DNA of 64,000 nt from Melanopsichium pennsylvanicum (taxonomy: Eukaryota; Basidiomycota; Ustilaginomycetes; Ustilaginales). Shown here piece by piece: positions 1-9,852 of this stretch. A model generated the notes under the pieces. It was not told the origin of the DNA, made no database searches, and was given only the letters and a program-made list of their open reading frames with translations. The position numbers were made by a program, and so were the translations under genes. The stretch spans positions 372,001 through 436,000 of the forward strand of contig OAPG01000009.1 in assembly GCA_900208305.1 (NCBI GenBank), written 5' to 3'. Within the stretch, counting starts at the first letter, position 1. Each line of letters starts with the position of its first letter.

Positions 1-2203
1 CGGGTGCATCTTGTGGTGGAGGATAGAAAACCATGTTGGCCGACCTAACCAAGTCGACATCGTTACTGGCGCCTGAAATAGGATTCATCCATTGTGCATA
101 AGTCAACCATCTGCCCTTCTTGTCCGTCTCTTCTACGTCTTGTTCTCGCTCTCCTTCCGACAATCCCCGACTCTGCCTACCTTTGATCTTCTTCTTACCC
201 CTACCTACCCCTTTACCTCCTTCTGCACCGTTCGCCGCTTGCTTCTCGCGCTTCAACATTTCCCTAACACTTATGTCACATGCTAATCCAACACCTGCCT
301 TGATCGGAATCATACTAGCATCCTCCAAACGCTGCTCCTCATCTTGAGGCCAAATCCTCAACTCGACATCCGCCGGCGCCAAAGGCCGTAGTTCGTTTCT
401 TAACCTCCTTCGCATGCCTACCGCGTTCCCAAGCCCTCCAGTGAGAATGATGTTCCCCCACATCATATCCGCCGCGCTCTGCGAGTAAGTCGCACCGACC
501 GAGGCGATACTGTCTTGAATCAACTCCGGCAGTGCTTTTTGGTCGAGACCAAGCGAGAGTGGGTTGAAGAGATGTTCCAAGATCGAAAACCGTTCCGAGC
601 CGAGATGAAGGTGTTGTTCGTCTTGTTTCTCTTCTTCCTCTTCTTCCGAGTCGGTTTGAGAAGATGACCTCGATTGTTGTGTGGATGTGCTGGATGAGGA
701 TGCGATGAAAGATGAATCCCAGTCCAGGATCGAGTCGTGAATTCTTTGACGTTTACGAGAGCCTTGTGACTCTGCACTGGCAAAAGTGGATTGATACGGT
801 GGAGGATTGGGACCAGAAGCGATATAGCCATATCTCGCTCGGTCTCTCGCCTCCGGTCCCCCCTTGGTGGTTGCACCACCTCCGTAGTCCGGCAGACTCC
901 ACGTCACTGTGACACTCTTATCTTCTTTAGCCTCACCGACCCCGCTCCTGCTCTTTCTCTTCTTTCCATACTTTTCCAAGAGCAGCAAATCTTCGTACGT
1001 CCACTCTGCAGCCTCCTTACCCATAATCATCTCCGCCTCTGCCGTCATCCTCTCGTCACTCCCATACACCCTCCTTCCAACTTCTGCAGCAACGAAAGAT
1101 GTTTTCGCAAAAATATGAGTCATGAGCCAGCTTTCATCCATCATGTCGAGCTGTTGAAACGACAGCCTTTCTTTGAGAAGGTTGATGAGCATCTTTCCGC
1201 CCAACTCAAGCCGGCGGATGGAAGGATAGTGAAGATTTCCGTGGATGAGGGGGATAGCGTGGCATGCGGAGTAGCTCAAATCCAGGATCAGCATGCATTG
1301 TGGCCGAGGAATGGTAATGAGGCGAGGGACGTTGGAAATCGCCGAATCGATGCTGTTGGTATTGGTCGTGGGCTGTCGAGGTGTGCGGACACGTCTTGCG
1401 CGAATTGTGTCCTTGTCTTCGGACCTAGTATCATGCGCTGCTGCTGTTGCTGTTTGATCTCTCTCTTCGTCTACGTCGATGGGGTCTGATTGTGAGTTTG
1501 CGGCGATTGCTGATGATGCTGAAAATTCTGAACGATGAATATCTGTTCCCAATCCGACTAATTGGGCAGGGGTGGTCCTCCATATAGCCGACGCACCGTA
1601 TTGTTCATAAAGCAGCAGATCGATAGCCTGTTGAGCCGGTTCGAGATTGCAATATGATTCGGTGATAATTACTGCTTTCCCAGAAAGTAATTTGCGCCCT
1701 TTCGCCTTGTCTCGCCCGACCACCTTGGCTAGATGATTGGTCAGCACGTGATCCCATATCGTCTTTTGGGCAGCCCAATCAACAACGATGCCACTTTGGT
1801 GAGGAAGCCGTAGATGAAGCGCTGCATAATCGTCCAAGAGGGTATGAATATGACTCGAAACGAACACCGAGGATTTAGTGCCCGCTGAAGGTGCTGTGAA
1901 GGATGCTTCCGAGGCAGAGAGGGATGGAACGATGTGTGGTGAACGTGTGCGAGCTATGGCGTTTGGGAAGGTGTCTATTTGCACTGCGTTTGCCAAGATG
2001 GAGGGATCGATAAGCGGTGATGAAGCGAATGGGGAAGAAGAGAGGTTATAGAAATTGGATGAGAGATAGGGATATGGTACGGAAGCAATTCGTATATTGT
2101 GTGCGCCATTGTCGATGACTACGATGTGGTCGACATTGGAGAATGGATCGGTGGACGCTCCGGGTGTGACTGCCTCCATGCTAGAAGCTGTTGGGGTCGG
2201 CAT
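1..2203 (-). CDS. ARP6: Actin-related protein Arp6 (SWR1 complex subunit), C-terminus cut by window edge
   Basis: The frame is open from the ATG at 2203 to the window edge: 734 codons, of which I re-read most. Arp6 is the actin-fold subunit of the SWR1 remodeller, which deposits histone H2A.Z; that role is family knowledge. An N-terminal actin strand (IVVIDNGAHNIRIA, about residues 30-43) and the central LELGGKMLINLLKERLSF followed by MMDES (about residues 318-342) closely match Arp6. So do FSILEHLFNP (about 538) and the actin signature NIILTGG (about 582). The protein is much longer than yeast Arp6 (438 residues) because of two low-complexity, charged insertions, at about residues 220-300 and 365-535. 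The start was chosen as the first in-frame ATG, just before the conserved N-terminus. It is divergent from COX19. Confidence 0.9.
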   Translation of the reverse strand, partial: MPTPTASSMEAVTPGASTDPFSNVDHIVVIDNGAHNIRIASVPYPYLSSNFYNLSSSPFASSPLIDPSILANAVQIDTFPNAIARTRSPHIVPSLSASEASFTAPSAGTKSSVFVSSHIHTLLDDYAALHLRLPHQSGIVVDWAAQKTIWDHVLTNHLAKVVGRDKAKGRKLLSGKAVIITESYCNLEPAQQAIDLLLYEQYGASAIWRTTPAQLVGLGTDIHRSEFSASSAIAANSQSDPIDVDEERDQTATAAAHDTRSEDKDTIRARRVRTPRQPTTNTNSIDSAISNVPRLITIPRPQCMLILDLSYSACHAIPLIHGNLHYPSIRRLELGGKMLINLLKERLSFQQLDMMDESWLMTHIFAKTSFVAAEVGRRVYGSDERMTAEAEMIMGKEAAEWTYEDLLLLEKYGKKRKSRSGVGEAKEDKSVTVTWSLPDYGGGATTKGGPEARDRARYGYIASGPNPPPYQSTFASAESQGSRKRQRIHDSILDWDSSFIASSSSTSTQQSRSSSQTDSEEEEEEKQDEQHLHLGSERFSILEHLFNPLSLGLDQKALPELIQDSIASVGATYSQSAADMMWGNIILTGGLGNAVGMRRRLRNELRPLAPADVELRIWPQDEEQRLEDASMIPIKAGVGLACDISVREMLKREKQAANGAEGGKGVGRGKKKIKGRQSRGLSEGEREQDVEETDKKGRWLTYAQWMNPISGASNDVDLVRSANMVFYPPPQDAP

Positions 2204-2834
2204 GGTGAAGGTAGCATCCGTCCACCCGCTTCCAGTTTAAATGTGACAAGCCAATCGCTTCGTATCTTTCACCTTGCGTAACGTAAAGAAAGAATGATCG
2301 AGAGTGGACAAGAAAGAAGAGAGAACAAGAACGAAATTGGTCTCAGTCTGTGTCCCCGACATCCTGGTTGGACCCTGAAGCCCAAATTCTCCACTTTCTG
2401 TTGTTGGCTGTGGGCATTTTTTCCTCTAATACATGTTAACACCTTTGATCGAACAGTTTCGGATAAAAAGGGATCGACCGCTGAGCTGATCTTGAAGCCG
2501 AATTCCGTGAAAGCCCTCCGCCTCCTCCACCTCTTCCAAAATCACTGACGTCGACATTGCTTTCTTTTTGACACATCTTGTAGCTTTGCAAAGCACACTA
2601 ACATTCACTACTTGTGTCATTATCATCGTCATTACTCATCCTTGAACAAGAGATTTCTTTCGTCACGAGACCCTTCTTTTCACCATTCGATACTGCACAT
2701 TTTAACCTTACCAAAGCAACCAAAGCCGCATTCCGACCTTCATACATTAATTCGAACGTCTCGATCAATCCTTTTCCCGTTTCTTGACATTGATTCTCCA
2801 ACACCATCCTAAGCAAACAAGCAAAGAGAACAAT
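2204..2834. promoter_or_regulatory. Shared divergent promoter region of ARP6 and COX19
   Basis: This 631-bp spacer separates the start codons of two head-to-head genes, so it must hold both promoters and 5' UTRs. The COX19-proximal part is rich in pyrimidines and CAT/TTC words. I saw no convincing gene or clear factor site in it; short frames here look like chance. Confidence 0.5.
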
Positions 2835-3644
2835 ATGTCGTTTGGTCGACCTCCAACTTTCTCCGACTTCAAAGTTTCGCCTCCGGAAAGGGGTTCATTT
2901 CCTCTTGATCATGAAGGTGGGTTTATTTATCTCTTGCGCTCCCAACTTTTCGCGCATTGGTCTGTTAACAAAACTCATACTCGTTACACTAACTCTTGGT
3001 TCTTTTCCAAACCGCATGATAATGCATCAGGAGAATGCAAATCGGTGATGCAGGAATACATGAACTGTATCAAATACAACAAGAATGACAATGGCAAATG
3101 TCGACATCTTTCCAAAGCGTATTTACAATGTCGAATGGACAAGTAAGTAGCAACACATACACATACATATATTCATCTTTCACCATCTGTTTTGGTTTCT
3201 GCAATTCTCTGTTTCATTTGGAGAAACAACACTTTTACTCACCCATTGCTTTTTTGATTTGATGCTGCAAAAATAAAATAAAAAAAAATAAAAATTAGAG
3301 GGTTGATGGATCAGGATGATATGGACAATCTTGGATTTAAGAACGTTGGAACCTCTTCTGTGGAACCGAATCCTAATCCATCTTGTACCACCAATGCTGC
3401 AGCCGATCGAGTCATTTCTCAAGGTGGTAGAGCACATAGTGGATCTACGCCTAGTTATGCTGGTGATACACATGGAGCAGAGGGAAATGTAACAAGCGCC
3501 AAAGCAGGATCGGGATCACCTGCCGATGAAACCAATCGAGGTTCAGGTGCAGGTCGAGGCAATTCTAAAGGTTATGTCAGTAGACAAGCAGGTAGTTATG
3601 CAGGTGATAGTCATGGTAGAAGTGGTAATGGTCGTCTTGTATAA
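2835..3644 (+). CDS. COX19: Cytochrome c oxidase assembly protein Cox19, 3 exons, long C-terminal tail
   Basis: Joined exons 2835-2916, 3031-3142 and 3299-3644 give 179 residues. Cox19 is a small twin CX9C protein of the mitochondrial intermembrane space, needed to deliver copper to cytochrome oxidase. The N-terminus with PPERGSFPLDHEGEC matches the family, and the cysteines fall at 30/40 and 51/61, both CX9C. Intron 1 (2917-3030) is 114 nt and has no in-frame stop, so an unspliced reading looks open; removing it restores the family sequence. Intron 2 (3143-3298) starts GTAAGT and ends TTAG; that acceptor keeps the conserved LMDQDDMDNLGF stretch in frame. After it comes an unusual Gly/Ser/Asn-rich tail of about 95 residues with a duplicated SYAGD(T/S)HG element, absent from the yeast protein of about 98 residues. 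Confidence 0.9.
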
Positions 3645-4064
3645 ATTCTTGAACAGATTCAATAACAGATAGAAGTGGAAGCATTCAATTTAAGGTGTAG
3701 TTGAGGAATGTAGAGTGGAATGATAATTGTGTGTTGTCAATTGAGAGTGGGGTGAATTTGATTGATTGGTTGAAAATTGAACGCTACTATACTTGAATTA
3801 ATAAAGAAATAAATCAAATATTCACATCTACAACCACCCATCTATCTCATTACAGCATATACCACTGGATCTTCTCTTGGCACTCTAACAACGACCATTC
3901 ATGAACGCTCACACATATACACACATTTGGATTCTATTCACATCAAATCACACGCAGAACAAGAAAAAAAAAGGTCTATAATCTATGATCGAAATTTTCG
4001 CCCAACCCCTAACCTCCCCCCCAAAATAAAAACAAAAACAAAAAACACGAAAAGCCATCGTCGG
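3645..4064. other. Convergent 3' spacer between COX19 and the aminotransferase gene
   Basis: This 420-bp AT-rich spacer holds the 3' ends of two converging genes. It contains AATAAA-like words around 3799-3811 and A-rich runs near 3960-4050, as expected of 3' UTRs. No gene is seen. Confidence 0.5.
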
Positions 4065-5843
4065 TTACGAATACTTTTGCAAAAACTCAGTATGGAATTT
4101 TCCATACCTCTGAATGAACTCATCTGTCTCCTTCGCCAACACTGTAGTCCTAAAGAAGCAAGCACCCGTATCCTTTTCCGGCATCTTTCCAAACCCACTT
4201 CCAGGTACAACACAAATTCCTGTGTGATCCAACATTTCGAGACAGTAAAACTCGTCAACCTTCTTTCCTTTTTGCTTTGCCGCTTCATGCGCCTTTTTGG
4301 GCAAGGTAACACGAGGGAACAAGTAAAGCGCACCCTGAGCAGGTTCCACCTCTACACCTGGAAGTTGTGCGAATTTTGTCGCCATGTTCTCCGAACGTTG
4401 AAGCAAAGTTGCATGGATGGCTTCAGTCTCGTGCTTATACAGCTCGTACGAAGGCGAACCAGGAGTTGGCGGCTTGACGAGCATATCAACTCCAATCTGA
4501 CCTTGGAGAGACGGACACAGAGAGATGGAGGCAAGTTTGTAAATCTCAGCCTCAACCTCGGGATCCATGTTGGTAAGTTCAAAGTATCCACCCCTTCGAC
4601 CACATTCTCCAGAAACGCCCTTGCTGATCGAATGGAAACTGACCAACTCTACACTGTTGGCAATCCGCCTCTCCTCGACATTGTTGGCATTGGAAAAGTC
4701 CATGAGCACCTTCTTGAAAGAGTGGAAGGGACGTGTTTCCGGCTGATAGATGTTGGCTTGGTACACTTCGTCTGCGAGCAAAACGACGCGTTTGCTGTAT
4801 GCCATTCGCATGAGATCCTGAATGTTTTGGTAGGAAAGACATTGGCCGGTGGGATTGCCAGGGTTAATCACTGCACACGCACGAACGTCGACGCCGTTAG
4901 CACGTGCTTCATCGATGGATTTGGACATGGCGTTGACGTCGAGCGACCAATCGTCAAACGGGTTGAGGTCGTACTTGACGGGCTGAGCGTTGTAGAGGGC
5001 GAGTGCGGCCGAGTAAAGCGGGTACTGAGGGATGGGGATCATGACTCCGGTTTGTGGACCCGCGATGATGACTTGGAGCAAAAGTTGAACTCCGCCTGAT
5101 GCACCTGTGGTTAGGTAAATCAGTTCGGGATCGGAAGGATAGCCATCGCGAGATTGGATGAATTCGGCAACGTGCTTTCGAACGATGGTTGCGCCTTTCG
5201 AGTGAGAGTAGGCACCAACACTGCCGACATCCTCCAAGAGCAACTTTGCTCTTTCCAGCGTATCCTTGGGGAAGGTTTTTTCGATACCAGGCTGGTTCAT
5301 GAGTTCAGGGTACTCTGTGAGTGCAGCGACTTGACGCCAGAAAGTGAGCGGCTTTTGGGCAAGATAAGGCTGTTGTTGCGGGTTACCAATGTTGGCGGTG
5401 ACGACAGAAGAGAAGGGAAGCGACTGGTCACCATCAGCGATCTGTGCAGCGTACTTGTTGGCGCGATTCGAAATCTCTCCGCGAACGGCATATTCGGCTT
5501 CAAGAACGTGAGGATTGATGGTGTTTGTGGTCAACACGGGTTTGTAGGCCGAGTGAGATTTGGACGAGGAAGCGAAACCACGAGAAGACGAGGCTTGGGT
5601 GGTGTAAGAGGAACCATAGGCCGAGTCGGCGGGGTTAAGAGTAGAGGACGAACGAGACGAGACCGAGGATTGGGAAAGGGAACGATCCCTGACTTGAGAG
5701 GTGGAGGGGGTCATACTTGAGAGTGAGGACAATGCTCGACGGGACGACAACGAAGAGATGGGAGTGGTGGTGTAGAGGCAAGCCGGGATGAACGATGACG
5801 AGGGTGAGACTACACGGGAAAGGGCGAAGCGAAGGAGGATCAT
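4065..5843 (-). CDS. ALT1: Alanine aminotransferase, probably mitochondrial with a possible shorter cytosolic form
   Basis: The single exon encodes 592 residues. The enzyme is a PLP-dependent transaminase interconverting alanine plus 2-oxoglutarate and pyruvate plus glutamate. Family features are the ALT-type start of the conserved region (NPHVLEAEYAVRGEI), the NPGNPTGQ motif, DEVYQ, and the Schiff-base lysine in SISKG at about residue 408, followed by GECGRRGGY. The first roughly 110 residues are Ser/Arg-rich and lack acidic residues early on, as in a mitochondrial presequence. A second in-frame ATG at 5714 (residue 44) could give a shorter product. The long Ser-rich spacer before the conserved domain is not part of the enzyme fold. 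It is convergent with COX19. Confidence 0.95.
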   Translation of the reverse strand: MILLRFALSRVVSPSSSFIPACLYTTTPISSLSSRRALSSLSSMTPSTSQVRDRSLSQSSVSSRSSSTLNPADSAYGSSYTTQASSSRGFASSSKSHSAYKPVLTTNTINPHVLEAEYAVRGEISNRANKYAAQIADGDQSLPFSSVVTANIGNPQQQPYLAQKPLTFWRQVAALTEYPELMNQPGIEKTFPKDTLERAKLLLEDVGSVGAYSHSKGATIVRKHVAEFIQSRDGYPSDPELIYLTTGASGGVQLLLQVIIAGPQTGVMIPIPQYPLYSAALALYNAQPVKYDLNPFDDWSLDVNAMSKSIDEARANGVDVRACAVINPGNPTGQCLSYQNIQDLMRMAYSKRVVLLADEVYQANIYQPETRPFHSFKKVLMDFSNANNVEERRIANSVELVSFHSISKGVSGECGRRGGYFELTNMDPEVEAEIYKLASISLCPSLQGQIGVDMLVKPPTPGSPSYELYKHETEAIHATLLQRSENMATKFAQLPGVEVEPAQGALYLFPRVTLPKKAHEAAKQKGKKVDEFYCLEMLDHTGICVVPGSGFGKMPEKDTGACFFRTTVLAKETDEFIQRYGKFHTEFLQKYS

Positions 5844-6023
5844 AATGGACGTGTTTTCGCTAGGTCTAGTGTACTACGGAACAGATGCGGGGAGGAAAGG
5901 GGATGACGAGCGGGCGTGAGGAGAACAGAGTGGGATCGCAGTGACTCTAACGGGCTGGGATGAACGGGTGAAAGCCGGAGTCAGAGCTCGAAAGCTGTGC
6001 GAGATGTGAGGTGGCTGAGCTGA

Positions 6024-6045
6024 GGGAGAAGGGAGAAGGGAGAAG
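6024..6045. repeat. Three copies of GGGAGAA upstream of ALT
   Basis: A 7-bp purine unit is repeated three times in tandem about 180 bp upstream of the aminotransferase start. On the gene's own strand it is a TTCTCCC pyrimidine tract, likely in the promoter or 5' UTR. Confidence 0.7.
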
Positions 6046-6120
6046 GATCGGGGAGAGAATTAGCTCTAATGTCAAGACACCGGAAGCTGGGAGAGGCCGA
6101 TTTTTTGACAGTCTGAAAGC

Positions 6121-6151
6121 CAAAGTGTATCAAAGTGTACCAAAGTGTACC
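6121..6151. repeat. Three tandem copies of CAAAGTGTAY upstream of ALT
   Basis: A 10-bp unit is repeated three times with one C/T variation, about 280 bp upstream of the aminotransferase start. The exact helical-turn period makes a protein-binding array possible, but that is inference. Confidence 0.75.
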
Positions 6152-7003
6152 GAGATAGGAGCAATAGAGAAGAGGATAACAAGATCATGAACCCAAAACT
6201 GGTGGACGGGCAGGATCGGAGAAAAGCCCGAGTCACTGAAAAGGAAATAGGTGACGACACACTTGGGAAAAGCAATCAACCGCATTCAAGTCGGCCACAA
6301 ATATACTGTACCTTCTCTACATTATTCTGCTTGCTATTTAAAACACACTCAAAATCAAGTCGAAATTTTTACAATATCACCCAAAACAGTGTCGGACCGA
6401 CCGTTAATTATGGTATCTTTGCTTCACTTCTTTGCTTGTAACGAGTCACCAAAATTACACATACAATATGAACATGTGACGCGCCTCTGTAGTGGATGCG
6501 CTAGTCGATGCGGAACAGACGGCTTCAAATTCAACTCAACATGTTCCAAATTCCGCTCTTCTTTTTCTGCCACAAGGCATAAATCTAATTGCTTGTTTTT
6601 TTTGATCAAAATGTCCATTAGACAGATCTCACAACGATAGACGATTTCTACACTGAAAACTAATCCTCTCTACATGACAACTTTTCAAACAGTAATTTAT
6701 AATACATTTAGATGGTAACGACATCTTGTAATCTCAGCACCGTGTTCACACCTACAAAGGGAGCATGTAAGAAATCGAGATCGATCATTATTGCCAAGTA
6801 ATGCACGTTTCAAGGTATGATCAAGTAGCGTAAACAGACAACCTTGTTGAAATTTTCAGAACGAATCTCGAGAAACAGCAGGTAATCGTACTGCACACTA
6901 AATTCACACTATCATCATGATGACCTTGTAAACACGACTACACTCTCTCTCTTGCAGTAAGCTTAATCTACACAAATCCTAAGACGGCATGATGCGCGGT
7001 AGA

Positions 7004-8917
7004 CTAGTAAGCATACGAAGCGCGCCAACGCTTCCTTGAGCCACCCATCCCATCCAACTCGTCAGCATGACCTCGCTCCAACTCGTCACACAACCTTTTG
7101 CGCTGACTCTGTGATTTCACCACACGGTAACTCTCCAATCCGCACTTTTCCTCATAAGCTAGACCCTCGCTCCCTTGAAGTCCACAAAGACGGCCGCGGC
7201 TGTTATCATGCTCATCGTTTTGTTCGTTTTCTTCTTTTTCTTCTTCTTCTTCTTCTTCTTCGTCGTCGCTCCAGTTGGTCTGGTTCAACCGAGCCAGCAA
7301 TGCATTCCTTGCTGCTTGTCGATCCTCTGCCCATGCGAGCCTTTCATCGCTTCCCACCCCTTGTGTGGTTTTGCCCGAGTGGTATGTTACGCTTTGCAAT
7401 CTTGCTGAGCTAGATGGTGCTGTAACCTCTCGTCGGTTTGCGTGACGGTCTTGAGTTGCGACAGCCTCCTCTTCATACACATGCCCTTCATCTTGGTACC
7501 TTTCTGCATCAACCTCATTTGTACCAGGGTGAAAAGAAGCAGCCACCCTGGGTGCTGTCATCTCTTGCTTTCGCTGAGCCGCCAGTTGGGCCGCAAATAG
7601 ACCACCACCGGCACGCGGGGCATAGCTCTCCTCCTCATAGCTGCTGCTACTCGTCGGGCCTCGGAAAGCGTCATCATTCATGTCGGCCCGCGGCAGGTAT
7701 GCTTTACTGGCATTGCTGCGTCCACTCGTGCTGGCTTCAAAACTCGACCGCATCGGAGCATTGTAGCCAGTCGATTGGTTGGTTTTGCTCAAAGATGCGG
7801 CAGAAGAGCTCGAGGCGGTCGGAGGGAAGAGCAGCTTGGGCTCAAATCTAGGAGGTCGGTTAGCATTGCGATCAGGGTTCAACTCGTTGGTTCTTGCGCG
7901 ATGGTCGTCCTCCGAGTCGTCATCCTCCGAATCATGCTCTGGATCAGCGTACGTCACGCGCTGACCGCGAAACACGTATGCGATCTTGCCACGCTCTTTA
8001 CCGGGCATCTGCTTGGCTCGGCGATACGCCAAGTGTCCATTAGGTCCCTGAAAACCATTGTCAGCCGGTCCGCCTGCAAGGAATGGGTTCTTGGGTGTAT
8101 CACGGATGGGCATGACCGACGTGACGGCTTCATTCTCGACTCTGACTCGTGTGGAGAAAGGTCGAGCCGATCGATAGGTGACAGCGCGTGGGCGAGGGGG
8201 CGGTGTAGTTGCGTCCGGGTAATGAGAAAAGTCGTGGCTATCGTCGTCTTCGTGTACAGAGCCCTCCGCATCTTGGTCGCTATCCAATTCATCATAGTAT
8301 GGACGAGAATGGTGGGAGTTAGCTGTAGGAGCGGCAGAGGCTTTGGACGAGGAGGACGCAGCTGCGGGATTCTTGCGGTCTAGGAAAGGGTTGTGCTCGT
8401 CATCCGACTCGAATCCGACACTTTGGTTGAGCGTGTTGAAACGAATGCTAGTGCGCTCAGCGAAGCCTTGTCCAGATTCAGAATTGGATGAGATGGATGT
8501 GGATGGATGCGATACATGCACGTCGACCGGTGCGGCTACGACGACTGTGGTAGATGACGAGGTTGTTGCATCAAAGTGATCGGATTCGGAGCTGTTTTTG
8601 TGATGGCCGTCGTGGTCATCATCGTGACGCACGTCTTTGCTCATAGGAGGAGTGAGAGGCCGAGCAGCATGGTGCGCATCCGAGTGGTTGGTGTCATGCT
8701 TCTTGGCAGGACTTTGGATGGTGTGGTGTCGATGCTCAAAGTGAGGCTGTTCAGCTTCGAGAGTGTTGAGATCAGGCTGACCAAAGACGTCGGCGGCGTT
8801 GACAGCTTTGCGTATGTTTTGCATACGTGGTTGATCCGACTTGTAGGTCCTGCCGGACAAAGGAGGTGAGATAAGGCCCTGGTGAATTGGCATGATGAGC
8901 AAGGTGGTTTTGAGCAA
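7004..8917 (-). CDS. Unrecognised acidic, low-complexity protein with a conserved-looking core
   Basis: The single exon encodes 637 residues. I do not recognise the family. Most of it is predicted disordered: His/Ser/Asp-rich N-terminal third, Ser runs and a Glu run (11 of 13 positions) near the C-terminus. A less biased core around residues 255-345 contains DTPKNPFLAGGP and GKIAYVFRGQRVTYADPE; it looks like a genuine conserved module and should be searched first. SP/TP sites such as PLTPP and LISPP suggest phosphorylation, and the C-terminus is basic (KRKRLCDE, SRKRWRASY), which would fit a nuclear protein. Both are inference. Translation may begin at residue 1 (8917) or residue 9 (8893). 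Its promoter is shared with the SMYD gene. Confidence 0.8.
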   Translation of the reverse strand: MLKTTLLIMPIHQGLISPPLSGRTYKSDQPRMQNIRKAVNAADVFGQPDLNTLEAEQPHFEHRHHTIQSPAKKHDTNHSDAHHAARPLTPPMSKDVRHDDDHDGHHKNSSESDHFDATTSSSTTVVVAAPVDVHVSHPSTSISSNSESGQGFAERTSIRFNTLNQSVGFESDDEHNPFLDRKNPAAASSSSKASAAPTANSHHSRPYYDELDSDQDAEGSVHEDDDSHDFSHYPDATTPPPRPRAVTYRSARPFSTRVRVENEAVTSVMPIRDTPKNPFLAGGPADNGFQGPNGHLAYRRAKQMPGKERGKIAYVFRGQRVTYADPEHDSEDDDSEDDHRARTNELNPDRNANRPPRFEPKLLFPPTASSSSAASLSKTNQSTGYNAPMRSSFEASTSGRSNASKAYLPRADMNDDAFRGPTSSSSYEEESYAPRAGGGLFAAQLAAQRKQEMTAPRVAASFHPGTNEVDAERYQDEGHVYEEEAVATQDRHANRREVTAPSSSARLQSVTYHSGKTTQGVGSDERLAWAEDRQAARNALLARLNQTNWSDDEEEEEEEEKEENEQNDEHDNSRGRLCGLQGSEGLAYEEKCGLESYRVVKSQSQRKRLCDELERGHADELDGMGGSRKRWRASYAY

Positions 8918-9070
8918 GTAAAGAATGAAGAGAGGCTATAGAGAAGCGTTGACGGATAAGAGGCGTGAAACAAATGTTTAGCTGAAGCCGCAGCGCCAGT
9001 AACTTGGCTTGCTGTATGATCGATCAGATGGTCATGAAGTGAGCGACGGAAAACTGCGGGTAGAAAAAGA

Positions 9071-9141
9071 GAGGAGAGAGAGAGAGGAGAGAGAGAGAGG
9101 AGAGAGAGAGAGGAGAGAGAGAGAGGAGAGAGAGAGAGAGA
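9071..9141. repeat. GA-rich tandem array with 13-bp period
   Basis: GG dinucleotides recur at 9073, 9086, 9099, 9112 and 9125, exactly 13 bp apart, in otherwise pure GA sequence. This makes about five units of a minisatellite. It lies about 150-225 bp upstream of the minus-strand gene that starts at 8917, where it would read as a CT tract in the promoter or 5' UTR. Confidence 0.9.
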
Positions 9142-9852
9142 AGACAAGGACAGGTATCAAAAGATGTATGTTTTTGAGAGGACGTGTGTTGAAAAGACGA
9201 GACGAGATCGATGATGGCTGTAACGTGTTCGAAAGTTGGATGCGAGCCTGAATGCAAAGTTTGGTATGGCTGATGGAGATGCTGAGTGGTTGAGACTGTA
9301 TTGACGGATTTTAGTGCGATTTTTGCGAGCGATATTGAGATGGAGCAAAAGAGCTGGAGCAAAAGAGCTGGAGTGGGGTATGATATAGAGAAAGCAAATG
9401 GAAGAAGAAGGACGAGATGATCGAGCGGATTGATCAAGGTGCGACGATGCCCAAGGATGTAAATGGAAGAGAGGCGATGGAATGCGACAAAAAGTAAAGT
9501 CAAGGATGACGGACAAAGCTCGCCAATTACTAGGTTAAAAGATCAGAGAGTATGGATGAGGTGTGTGGCAGCAGGCTATGCATCCAGGATCCTAAGACAA
9601 AAAGTTCAAGATGCGAAAAGGGATTTTCTTCACGTCCTCGAGTAATCGTGAATGTATGTATTATTTACCGTAAAGTACAGAATTTAGAGCATTGCTTCCA
9701 CACCGAAATGCTGAGCTCAATTAACTTACGCCGTCTTTGCTCCTTGTCGGGTAGAGAGGCTCAAGTAGGATCGAGCGATGCTTACTTGCACTCAACGCGA
9801 CGTGCATAGCCAAACTTGAAATTTCAAAAACAAAACAAAACAAAAAGAGAAA

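Larger units (their letters stand above)
5844..7003. promoter_or_regulatory. ALT promoter spacer, also 3' region of the next minus-strand gene
   Basis: This 1160-bp spacer lies upstream of the aminotransferase start. It contains two short tandem arrays (6024-6045 and 6121-6151) and is AT-rich from about 6300 to 7000. A lone ACAAAGGGA word at 6754 is discussed under rejected items. No gene is supported. Confidence 0.4.

Noticed and set aside
6754..6762. ACAAAGGGA, identical to the smut pheromone response element word
   Set aside because: A single 9-mer about 900 bp from the nearest start, not in a mating gene promoter and not clustered; expected by chance at this window size.
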